From positions 6,582,001 to 6,646,000 of the forward strand of contig JAULJL010000017.1 of NCBI GenBank assembly GCA_030761205.1: a stretch of DNA of 64,000 nt, read 5' to 3'. The stretch comes from Fremontodendron californicum. Taxonomy: Eukaryota; Streptophyta; Magnoliopsida; Malvales; Malvaceae. Position 1 is the stretch's first letter, and each line of letters starts with the position of its first letter. The translations under genes were made by a program, and so were the position numbers. The notes under the pieces are model-generated. The model had not been told where the DNA came from, ran no database searches, and worked only from the letters and a program-made list of their open reading frames with translations. Positions 48,011-58,814 of this stretch are shown here, in pieces.

Positions 48011-50443
48011 ATGGCAGCTAAAGACCCAGTGATAATAACAGGCAAAGATGAGATGAGAAAGTGGTCAAGAAAGATGAGATCCCAAGGCAAAACAATTGGG
48101 TTAGTTCCCACCATGGGTTACCTTCATCAAGGTCATCTGTCACTCATCCAAGAAGCACACACGCATAGCCAGCTCATAGTTGTCTCTATCTATGTAAACC
48201 CAGGTCAGTTTTCTCCTTCTGAGGACCTTTCAACATACCCATCTGATTTCCATGGTGATATTCTTAAGCTTAAGTCTGTTCCTGCTGGAGTTGATGCTGT
48301 TTTTTGTCCAAAGAATCTGTATGACTATAATAATAATGAGAAGCAAAAGAATAAGAATGAAAATGAGAATTTTGGTGCTGGTGGTGGGGTGGTTTCCTGT
48401 GTGGAGGAAAAAGGGAATGGGCATGAAACATGGGTGCGAATTGAGAGATTGGAGAAAGGTTTGTGTGGGAAAAGTAGGCCTGTTTTCTTTAGAGGGGTAG
48501 CTACTATTGTGACCAAGTTGTTTCACATTGTGGAACCTGATGTTGCTGTCTTTGGTAAAAAGGATTATCAGCAGTGGAGGATTATCCAGCGGATGGTGAG
48601 ATTTTTAACTCTTATCTTCTTGATCTTATTAGTTGGTTTTAAAATGGTGAATTCATAAAGGAAGGCTTACTCTTTCATTTTTAACTGTTTTCTCTTATTT
48701 GCTACAGGTCCGGGATCTTGATTTTGCCATTGAAATTGTGGGGTCTGAAATAATGCGTGATAGTGATGGCCTTGCACTGAGTTCACGAAATGTGCATCTC
48801 TCCCCTGGAGAAAGGGAAAAGGTTCCTTGATTATTTCAACTTTTTGCTATTGTGATTTGAGGCTTTGTTACTGCTTTTTGATGCATAGAGATTTCTAGGC
48901 TGTGTCTTGGAAATTATAGTACTTATTTTCAAGTCTATTTTCAATGACCTGTTTGATGCAAATGCTATTTATCTAGATGCTTAACTCTCATTATGTAGTC
49001 TCTTGTAGAGTGGATCAATTGCATTCAATTTATGTACTAATCGTTACAAAGCGAGTTCTTTTAGGCTACAAATATGATTCCATGTACATGTGACTGAATT
49101 ACTTCGTATTTATCTTGCAGGCATTGTCTATTAGCAGGTCATTGCTAAAAGCTAAATCTTCTGCTGAAAAAGGTCAAGTTAATTGTAGAGAAATAAAGGA
49201 TTTGGTTGTCCTAACAATAGCTCAAGCTGGGGGAAGAATTGATTATGCTGAGGTTGGCTACAATCTTTCTTCCTTGACCTTCTACATAGTTTGGAATTAT
49301 TAAGAAATTAAATGCTCAAATGGCATTCTTATTCAACTATCTGAAGCCATTAAGAGCCTGTTCAGTGACCCCCCCAAGTGCCAGCGCTGTTTAGGCCCCC
49401 ACCGGGGCTATGGTGCAGCACGAGAGAGTCCCCAACTGCACTGGGGGGAGGGGGGAGTCACCGAATGAAGCCTAAAACATTGTGTATTGGCCGATCAACT
49501 AAAGCTAATTTCAAGTAGTGGCTAAAAACATATCCAAGTTGATACAATCCCATGAAACCTCCAAAAATGCCCACTGGTTCTATTCATTCATACCTTTCTT
49601 TTCCTAAGCATTCATTTATTCTATTTGGTCTTTTTTCATCCTTATTTCTATTAGCATTATTGAATTAAGGTCAAGTTACTATCAATAGGTTCATTCCCAT
49701 GTTGGTTGTGAAACCAACAGCAAACAGGACAAGCATCTTCTTTGAATACTTCACTTGCACCCTCTTACCAGCAAACAGCCAGGTTCATATCCCCTGTGAG
49801 CCTTCTTTAAGACCTTGCCAATTGCCATAGCGTCCACAGGATTATAAATGCATTAACTACAATGTCAATATCGTGTATTAGAAATTTCTTTTTTTGGCTG
49901 CAATACATGTTCAACTGTTTAAGACTAGCTGGTTTTTCTTTCAAAGATCCATGATTAGTGAACAGTGATCACGCTCCTAATTATGGTGTAATCAAAGTTT
50001 ATAGCAGTCACAAGAAAAACACAACAAAAATTAATAAAAGTTTATGATCTGACAATCTGTGTATGCATGTCATGTCGTGTTTTTTTGCGTCAGTCGTGTA
50101 AATATAAACACAAAAAAAAAAAAAATTATTATTAAATGTGTCAAAATCTTAAATACGAATATGATACATTTATTAAACGTGTCGTGTTTATTACACTGTT
50201 TTCGTGTTTATAGAACGCATCATGTCTGTGTCGTGTTTTCGTATTTTATCCAAAATTGCCAACTCATTATATGGATGGAAGAAGTTCAATTGGGAGTGTC
50301 CTAATTTCAATGTATTTTGGTTGCAGATAGTAGACCAGGAGAGTTTGGAGGCAGTGGAAGAGATCAAGAGTCCTGTTGTGTTCTGCATTGCCGCCTGGTT
50401 TGGCAAAGTTAGGCTGATAGATAACATGGAAATCAACATATGA
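48011..50443 (+). CDS. PANC: Pantothenate synthetase (pantoate-beta-alanine ligase), 315 aa, 4 exons
   Basis: This enzyme joins pantoate and beta-alanine, using ATP, to make pantothenate (vitamin B5), the last step before CoA synthesis. Exons: 48011-48595, 48708-48821, 49121-49252, 50327-50443, all phase 0. Motifs: PTMG (33-36), the HIGH-type HQGH (39-42), YVNPGQF (61-67), FRGVATIVTKLF (160-171), FGKKDYQQWR (181-190, KMSKS-like) and SSRN (220-223); the end is CIAAWFGKVRLIDNMEINI. Residues ~105-145 are a plant-type insertion, here Asn/Lys/Glu-rich, absent from bacterial PanC. There is no transit peptide, matching the cytosolic location known in Arabidopsis. The intron 2 donor is GTTCCT, an unusual extension of GT. 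ATG 48011 is the first in frame. Confidence 0.97.
49345..49476. mobile_element. GC-rich MITE-like insertion in PANC intron 3
   Basis: The left end GAGCCTGTTCAGTGACCCCC and the right end GGGGGAGTCACCGAATGAAGCC form an imperfect inverted repeat of about 20 bp. The interior folds further (CCCCACCGGGGC). No clear target duplication. It stands out in AT-rich intron DNA. Confidence 0.55.
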
Positions 50444-51827
50444 AAGCACATCTTCAGTCTCATGCACTTTTTTTTTTCTTCTTTCATACGGAAAGAGCAA
50501 TCAATTGTTTCTTTCTTACCTTTAGGAAGTCGCCTCTGAACTGATCAACTTGATAATCATGCTTGGTCAGCAATTTCATTTTTTTTCTCTCTCTCTCTCT
50601 AAAGGGTTCTAAATTCTAATCATTACATGTTTTTACAATGGTTTTGATTCTTTGTTCCAATACTGGATGTTAAATTTTGGTTTTGCATAATTCCAATAAG
50701 GGGCATGAATTAAGAGTATTTTGAGTTTTTATCCTTCTAATTTATGTGCAGAAAAATGTTCAGATAGCATTTTTTTTAGAGAGAGAAATTATTCTTATTA
50801 TGCTCTATAATAGTATTCTGAAGCCAACTTGTCCATGATCATCTGAAAATGCTTAATTTTAGAACTACTTGAAAATGCTTCCTTCACGTCCCTAAATATG
50901 TTCAAGTATTAAGTTTCAGATACGGATATATATCCAATACTGTAATTTTTCATATATTTAAAAATCATATCTCTTATCTATGTCCATGTTGGACATAATC
51001 TGGAAGTATCTTTAGTATTATTTTTTGGGTAAATTTGAAAAACTCAATAACTAAATTATTGTTAAATGATATAATGAGTAAAAATTATTTGAAAAAAAAA
51101 AATGAACAATTAGAAATTATTAAGAAGGAAATTGTAAAGATAAAATTATCCTTGATAAAAAACTTTTTCTTTCCTTTTTCTCTTATTTTTTAATTTATTT
51201 TTTAATTAAAAAATAAAGTTTTCTGAAAATATTTTTTTTAATTTTTTTAAAATTTTAATTTTTTTATTTACTTTTTTTTAAGTAATTTTTTTTAAAAAAT
51301 AACATTATTTTTTCTAAAATTATTTTTTTTTTTAATTTAAAAAAAATAAATATTTAAATATTTTATTTTTTAAATTTATTTTCAATTAAAATTTTTAAAA
51401 AATAATATTTTCTTAATAGAGAAGAAAGAAAAAGTAAATTTTTTCATTAAGGGTTAATTTTATCTTTTATAATATCTTTTATAATAATTTATAATTGTTC
51501 ATTTCTCTTTTTCAAATAATTTTTATTCATTATACCATTTAACAATAATTTAATTATTACCATATTTTTCATATTTACCCTTTTTTTTATTCAAAATTCA
51601 ATTTCCAATAGATGATTATCAAATTTCCACGCATCAATAAACTTAGTGCTATCAAAAGAATCCAAAAATACAAACTATAATATACACGCACAGAGTCTTC
51701 GGATATAGGCTAAAACATAAAAACACCGTGTAATCATCTATATCTAGAGTATCAAATATTACTTGTGACTGCAACAACACCGATCCATGAGTGTCAAAAT
51801 ACAATAGAATAGCAGATGAGCAATTCG
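50444..51827. other. Convergent intergenic region between PANC and VAMP72
   Basis: The PANC 3' UTR runs into a (CT)n at about 50587-50600. The foldback MITE 51027-51580 takes most of the rest. The VAMP72 3' UTR (minus strand) lies in 51650-51827. Confidence 0.5.
51027..51580. mobile_element. Long foldback MITE (~555 bp, ~125-bp inverted ends)
   Basis: Starts GGGTAAATTTGAAAAACTCA; the reverse complement of its end starts GGGTAAATATGAAAAATATG. The similarity goes on for more than 120 bp (ATTATTGTTAAATG, AAAAATTATTTGAAAAA, AATGAACAATTA, AAAGATAAAATTA), and the centre is also roughly palindromic. Flanks are T-runs, so a target duplication cannot be read. Long terminal inverted repeats of this sort are typical of Mutator-like non-autonomous elements. 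Confidence 0.8.
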
Positions 51828-53581
51828 TTAACATTTGAAGCCACCACAAATAGACATTACGATGATGAGAATCAAGGCGATCAGGATTCCAAGAACTATC
51901 AGCTTTATCTTCATGTTCTTCAACCACATCTTTCTCCTCATCTGGGTTCCCTGCTGCCTGAAATCTTGTGCCTAATAATGCCCAAACAACAAACACCCTT
52001 ATTATAAACAATGATCAGTAAACTAAGACAAACATCCAAAATTCATAGCCAATAATTTTGAGTCACCAGTTGGAGAATCCTGTGAAGAAAATTTCAGGTT
52101 TTCGAATTAACTATTCAGCTAGTCCTTGAAATTCTGAGGACTAGTGTTGATAAATGCTTTTAAAATGCAAGGAATGCACAAATGAATGAAAGAGGCAATT
52201 TGCACTATGTTACTCGGACTCTGGTGTGAATGTCGGATACGAGTATGTTCAATTTTTCTAAGTTTTTCCATGTATTTGGAAGGTCTTTGGAGGGTCATAT
52301 CCCCATATCTATATTCGAATATGCGTCGGACACGAGTACTTAAAAAAAAAAAAAAAAAAAATTTAAAAAGTCAGAGCAATATAGGTGTTACATATGTTCA
52401 AAAATCCCACATTTAAATTAACATTCTTGTCTTGGGCTTACCTCATGATGCTAACAGTAACAGTTCACATGAAATGTACTTTATTTCATGTTTCCAGTTA
52501 GTCAGATAACAAGCCCAAATATTGCCGTATATACGATCTATACCCAAAGCAGTTAACTTGTGATTCGGACTACTCAAAATAAAATTTTAAAATATATGCT
52601 GTAATTTATTTTCCAGTCACAGGTTTGCATGGTTTTACCAGTAAGTCGCCTAAATAAGCCCAAATAATACCCCATTTGTGAGCTTTGCAGTTTTAGAGAA
52701 CATTGCCCATTATTTAAAGTAGAACAATATGATATACATTTGCTGACCTGAGAGCGAAGATTTTCCGTTTTATCCACCAGAATCTCAATTTTCTCGCCAC
52801 GGTCCAGAACCTGCAAAATAAATTTGTTAATAAAAAAAAGATCCCAACGGTTTATTATTCATGATCCAGAAATTTGTAAAGCTGGACTCTTTCCCCACTT
52901 AAAACCCTCACATTGCACTCCATTTATCATGTACATAAGGCAACTATGAAAGATAACAACAATTACCTTCTCAATATTTTCCATCATTACTCCTTTTACT
53001 TCTGAAACTTGAGCTTTCACTTTGGCAATCTTACTAATCTCCTCTGGATGATCAATGCAATATTGCATATGCTCCTTCAATTTTGGCCTAGATCAATGAT
53101 AATAAACACATAGCATCAATGTACTTGATAACAAAAAAGACATTATATTTAATGGTCAAGGAAAATAAAATACCCAAACTCCTTGCTCAGGCTGTTTGCA
53201 GGAGCAGTTGCAGCTTTTCCTCCACCGTATCTTTTGTTAAAATCCTCCTTAATTCTCTCAAGAAAGGCAATTGGGACCTGTCGGCCAGCGGATTCAACAG
53301 CAACCACGCAGTAAGCTTCAAAGAGGAAGGAAGGAGGGTTAATTCAAGAAGGAATGAAGTAGCCTTATTTCATAATAGAGGATGCAGAACAACTTGTGAA
53401 GTAACAGGAAAACATCATGCAAGCACCAAAAGGAAATGAACACTTATGCTTTTAGTCTTTCAATGTTTGAACAAACACTAAAGGACCAAATATGCCTATT
53501 CTTCTACAGCTATAAGGGATGTGACTGAAGGACATTAACCATTTGCTAAAGTGATGAAATTACATAACAAGTAAACAACCC

Positions 53582-53668
<87 letters not shown>

Positions 53669-55065
53669 GTATAAGCAAACAATGCCGTCAAATTAAAATT
53701 TGAAAGTACACAATCATACACTTGAGTGAAATGAGAAATGCCAAACATGTGAATTATACTCTGTTCTGACCACCAGATTTTCTGATATACATGAATTGAG
53801 TTTAAGGACATGAATGTTCTAGAATTAATGAATTTTTAAAATAAACAGCTATACAACTGCTGGCTTTTTAACATATCATAATTTGAGCAAAAGCAAATTC
53901 AGAGAAAATTGTGGACCTAAAAGGATGAATTGAAACCAAGCAAGGTTCTAATCAATCTAGCCCCAACTCATACTGGTTCTTTGGAGCTTATGTCTCATAG
54001 TAGTTTATAGGCTTACAGAAGACACAGAAAGATAACTTATGAAAACAAAAACAATAGCAGAGAACTTAAATAGGCTTGATTTGGATGTTTTTGCTATTAA
54101 TATTGATTTTTGCTTCCTTAAAAGTTACTAAAAAGCAAAAGTAAACAATAAAAATTAAAACCATATTTTGCTAAGAATAAGCAAAAGATTAAATAATTTC
54201 AATTATAACACACATATATAATTGTTGATATGAAAGTAGAATCTGCATTTTGGCATTTACAAAAGCTTAAGTAAGTTTTTAATTTTTAATTATTCAAAAA
54301 TATAATGTATTTGCTTTTGTATCAAAATGTGATTAATGCCTTTTGCTTCGAGATATGGCTAAGAAAGCCTCTGTTACAAGATTTCTATGCAGATTTAATT
54401 CATTTGAACTGGCCAAAGATTAAATCTTTTAGTTTTTACTCCTACTACTCAGTTTTCGAAAGTTTCAATTACAAGTTAAGTTAAACCATCATTTTACATT
54501 GCATTAACTTTCCCAAATTAAATAATACAGTAATAGATGCATACTTCATTTATTGCACAATCTTAACCAACGCTTTTCTTAAAATAGAAAGAATCGAACT
54601 GATTCTATCTCTTTTCCCTTTCCTATGCATTAAGTTATGCTGAACAGAACTAATTTTAATAACCAAAAAAATCACATAATCTAATCATTAAAAAAGGCAA
54701 ATAAAAAATACTTAATTTAAAAAAACGCATAAGCAGCTATGAAAAATCGATCAACAATAACGAGAACGGAAACGACTTCGTCGTCGGATCAAAGAATCAG
54801 TAAAAAGGGAGATCAGATAGAGATAAATAAACGAAATGAGCAAAAAGATTAAAAAAGAAAGAGAGAGGAGATTACTGAAGCCGTTATCGAGGAGATAGTT
54901 AAAGGTGTGGCCATCGCAGTTGTAAGTGAACTTATTGTTGGAAGCAGGAAGTTTCTGGAGACACTGAGAAGCTATGGTGGTGAAGTTGCCAGTGAATTCT
55001 GTGTAGTCGGCTAACACCACCGTGCCTCGCGCCACGAAGGCGTAGATCAGCGATTGTTGCCCCAT
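51828..55065 (-). CDS. VAMP72: VAMP72-family longin R-SNARE (219 aa, 5 exons)
   Basis: A vesicle SNARE for secretory and plasma-membrane fusion, paired with SYP1-type Qa-SNAREs in the family. Exons (minus): 55065-54876, 53315-53174, 53087-52967, 52810-52748, 51971-51828, total 660 nt. Residues 1-~120 form the longin domain (MGQQSLIYAFVARGTVVLAD, AVESAGRQVPIAFLERIKED). The SNARE motif covers ~128-185 and includes the zero-layer Arg155 in VLDRGEKIEILVDKTENL. A single C-terminal membrane anchor follows (LIVLGILIALILIIVMSICG, ~195-214) and the chain ends GGFKC. The length matches Arabidopsis VAMP721/722. Exon 1 ends in TTCA|GTAATC; the phases only work with that donor. Intron 1 holds a TA/GA microsatellite. 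One copy of the ~180-bp MITE lies in intron 4. Confidence 0.97.
52205..52384. mobile_element. ~180-bp MITE, copy 2 (in VAMP72 intron 4)
   Basis: Ends CTATGTTACTCGGACTC and AGTCAGAGCAATATAG. The interior matches the 18840-19022 copy, with an added A-run. Target duplication not convincing (AATTTGCA against GTGTTACA). Confidence 0.8.
53586..53662. repeat. (TA)n(GA)n compound microsatellite
   Basis: About 23 TA units directly followed by about 15 GA units, inside VAMP72 intron 1. Likely polymorphic in length. Confidence 0.95.
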
Positions 55066-56286
55066 CACAATTAACTCCCTAACCCTAGCAGATAGAAACA
55101 AAGGACGAGAAAGAGGATTTGAGGTTTTTGCTTTGAGGAGGGAAACAGGAAAGAAAGAAAGAAAGAAATGGAAAGAATATTATTGGGCAGAGAAGAGAGA
55201 AAGAAAGGAAGGAGAGTTTCCTTGACTTTTTTTTTTTTTTTTCCTTTTCTTCTTTTTTGGGTGGTTTATTAGTTTATCTAACTGGCCGGGGCGGCCATGC
55301 CACGGAGTGTTGAGCTTTGAATGAAAGTTTGCAATTTAGCTTTCGCTTGTGTTATGTGTTTCTAGAAAAAAAAATCATTTTCTCATCTCATTTTTTTCTT
55401 TTCTTTTATTATATTATTATTATAATTATTATGTGGGTTATTTTTTCTTTGCTTTTCTTTTATAAACTTTCTCACATTTTTAATCTATTCCCATCAAATA
55501 TTTCCTATACAATATACATGGCTGGCCATGACTTTTCTTTATTTTTAGTTGTATTATATTATTAATATAATATATTAGATCGGCTCTTATTCTTTCCATA
55601 TGAAAATAAGTTATGCATCATTCTAATACGTGTAGAAGCTTTGAATATATCATATTTTAATTCTCTTTCATTGAAAATATATATAAAGAAAAGTCTGTAT
55701 ACCAATATTTGTCATAAAAAAAAGTCTAACTCATAATAAACGAGAATTTGTACAATTCGACGATCAACATAATTACTCTTGATACAGTTGGCTTTTTTAA
55801 GAACTTGAATATTACCCGATTGTTTTGATCCATTTACAATTATGCTTTCGTGAATATAATGGTTAAATAAATAATCTCAACGCATTATATAAAGTAAATA
55901 TTGTATAATTGTTTGATTTTTTCAAATTAATGAATTATGAAAAGGTTGACATTTATTTCACCCGAACAAGTATATATTATTAAGAGTCCATTTAACTGTT
56001 GCTTAAGGATTATTTGTTTATCAATTTGATTTTTTTTTTTTTTTGCATTTAATATATTATTTTTAGTTAATTAAAAAAATAATATATTAGTTATATTTTT
56101 ATTTTTATGCATATCACTTTAACTAGTACCACTAGACATGATTAATATTTTCCTACTACTAAATATTAATCAAGTTGGAAAGCAAATGATGTTTTTTATT
56201 TTTTTATTTCTTTGATCACTTCTCTTTTCATATTAATTTGAAATTTGAAGTCTCATTTATAATAAAAATTAGTATTAACAAATATG
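55066..56286. other. VAMP72 5' leader and upstream AT-rich DNA
   Basis: The leader (minus strand) holds CTAGGGTTAGGGAG and a CT-rich tract (55140-55210 read on the minus strand). Farther out there is no gene, only T-rich and AT-rich DNA. Confidence 0.45.
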
Positions 56287-56549
56287 CTCTCACTTAATTT
56301 TACAAAATTGAAGTAAGGATATCTTATAGTATGGTGGCTAAATTCTTATCAATTCAGTATTTTATTATATGATATTAGTTTAATGTGATTTAAGTGATTT
56401 GAAAGATATACATCCAATCTCTCACTTAATTTTACAAAATTGAAGTAAGGATATCTTATAGTATGGTGGCTAAATTCTTATCAATTCAGTATTTTATTGT
56501 ATGATATTAGTTTAATGTGATTTAAGTGATTTGAAAGATATACATCCAA
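56287..56549. repeat. Recent 132-bp tandem duplication
   Basis: Two adjacent copies (56287-56418, 56419-56549) beginning CTCTCACTTAATTTTACAAA differ at one visible base (TTATTATATG against TTATTGTATG). Confidence 0.93.
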
Positions 56550-57760
56550 ATAAAAAGATATGAAATTTAAGTTACATATACAATAATCTCATAATCTTTT
56601 CTGAATGGTATGGTACTCAAATAAGTGTTTTTTTTTTCTTAAGTAAATTTATATTTTAGTTTCAGTTTGTGAGTCATGTCATCCATAACTTTGGTTCAAT
56701 CTAGTACATTATTAATTATGGCATATTGTTAATAAAGGTAAAAAGAACCAATTATGGCATTGTTTTTTGCTTTTAAATAAATTAATTTCTCAATCAATTC
56801 CAGCATTATTAGCGGCAAATTTGCTAAAGATAAAAGATGGGTAATCACAAATAATCTAAACAATGATTGACCAAAAAAAATTTACAAATAGAGGTGTTTA
56901 TAAGTCGAATCGAATTGGATTTGGTTCATATATATTTTTTATATTCTTTATCAAAATTCGATTTGGATCGATCCATAAATTCGAATTACTATTTAAAATA
57001 TTAAAAAATATATTTTTTATTAATATTTATATATTTTTATAATTAAATTTAAATAAAATATTTTTTATTAATAAATAGTAAATTAAGCCAAACCAAGTTG
57101 GCCTAAATTAGAAAAATGCTTACTCAAGCTCGATCCAATAGAATCGTGCCTATCAAATCGAACGGATAATCCGACTCTTAAACAGATTTATTCACAAAAT
57201 AGACCTTTATCCACATATAGGTAATTAATTAGTTAATTATGTAGAGCGATTGGTATTTCCATACGTAGTTGTTCTATTGATATTTGATATATATATATAT
57301 AATGTATAATATACCAACACATTTGATTTGATAGTATTTTATCAAATTGAATCAACATAAATTATTTATGATTATAATTAAGCCACCAAATGCTTGGTGA
57401 TATACCAAGAACAACAGCTGATTCAAAAATCTTTGCGAATATATAAAGACCTTCCTTCCACTCCATCCACAAGAGTGGGACCGCCCATCAGCAGTCAGCA
57501 CCGCAACCGCAGATTTGAGATTTCTTGCAATTGCAAACCATCCATCTTTCTCCTTAAATAACTCTGTTTGATCTGCAATTTTCCTTTTTGCACACAAAAC
57601 TTTGAGTAGCACAACATTGTTTATATATCAATATCATCAAGGAATATGTATTGTAATGCAGATGACAAGTCCTTTTTTTGTAACTTTAGCCAAAAGATAT
57701 GAAGGCATAAGACTTCTTGGATTAAATGGTTTCTTTGAAGAATTAAAAAATAGTCAAACT
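56550..57760. other. Intergenic DNA with a degenerate hAT-like repeat
   Basis: At 56889-57185 a repeat starting TAGAGGTGTTTATAAGTCGA resembles common TAGAGGTG-type elements. 57400-57610 is GC-richer with an 86-residue open frame on the minus strand, not recognisable. An (AT)n sits near 57288-57302. Confidence 0.4.
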
Positions 57761-58312
57761 TAGGGATGGCAATGGAGCGGGGCGGGGGCGGATTTTGCAG
57801 TATCCGCCCCCGCCCCGCCATTGTACTGCTCCGCGCCCCGCCCCGCCCCGTTCCGTCATGGATGTTGAAATTTCAATACTACTACCACCTCCATGAATGT
57901 CGGTTACATCCATAACCGCCCCGCCCCGCTCCGCCCCATTTGATATTTATTAATTATTTTTATTTTTTTCAAATAATAAAGCATTTTAAAAATAAATTAA
58001 ATATAAACATGTTTCTAATATAGGAAGAGAAAAAAATAAAGTATTAGATTTAAGTTTTTAAAAATAAAAATAATAAATTTAATTATATTATTTTATTATT
58101 CATTTAAAAGCTAAATATGTAAGGGTAAAATTGTAATTTCACTATTCGGGGCGGGGCGGTGCGGAGCAGGCAATTACCACAACTGCTCCATCCCCGCCTT
58201 TCAGACAAAAAAAACCGCACCGCCCCTCCCCGCCTCCATTGTTCAAAAAAAAAAACCTCTCCATTCGGATCGGTTCGAAATCCATCGGTCGGATCGGGTT
58301 TTGCCATCCTTA
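57761..58312. mobile_element. hAT-type MITE, copy 2 (552 bp)
   Basis: Ends TAGGGATGGCAATGG and GGTTTTGCCATCCTTA; 8-bp target duplication GTCAAACT at 57753-57760 and 58313-58320, perfect. The GC-rich ends contain repeated CCGCCCCGCC and GGGGCGGGGC. Collinear with 8108-8661 through the AT-rich centre (CATGTTTCTAATATAGGAAG in both). Confidence 0.93.
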
Positions 58313-58814
58313 GTCAAACTTGAATGATATTTTTAGTTGAATATATGTATAAGAGTTCATCTTTTATACATTAATAATGAATTTTTTTAATTTTATAAAT
58401 AAAATTTAAAATATTGTTGCATATTTTTAAAATTATTATTATTATTTTTAAATATATTCCTAAATTATAAATTCCGTTTAGGAAAACTTCATTGATGATT
58501 TCTCTATGTATAATTCAAATTCAAATTCAATTTGAAAATATATAATCTAGTTGGAGCCCATGAAGATGGGGTAGAGCCGTAGAGGAGGGCTAATTACTAG
58601 TATCAACAAAAAACAAAAGCCCCTCAGCCCAGTTAGCTGGAATTGTTTAGGAGTTAAACACCCAAACCCAAACCCATTTTTCTCGGAAGAAAATCTACGA
58701 TATTCCTTCTACCAGATTTTGATGACAAACACATAAAGTACAGAAATATCAAATATGGAAACTGAAAACTGAGAAAGAAAGAAGAGACAAGAGAAAGTTA
58801 GAGAAAAAAAAACC
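58313..58814 (+). promoter_or_regulatory. Promoter and leader region of the plastid-protein gene
   Basis: AT-rich to about 58540, then a leader-like stretch with AGAAAGAAGAGACAAGAGAA before the start codon. No defined motif. Confidence 0.4.

Noticed and set aside
57352..57612. 86-residue minus-strand frame
   Set aside because: No family signature and no splice or start context. The plus strand of the same patch is equally uninformative.
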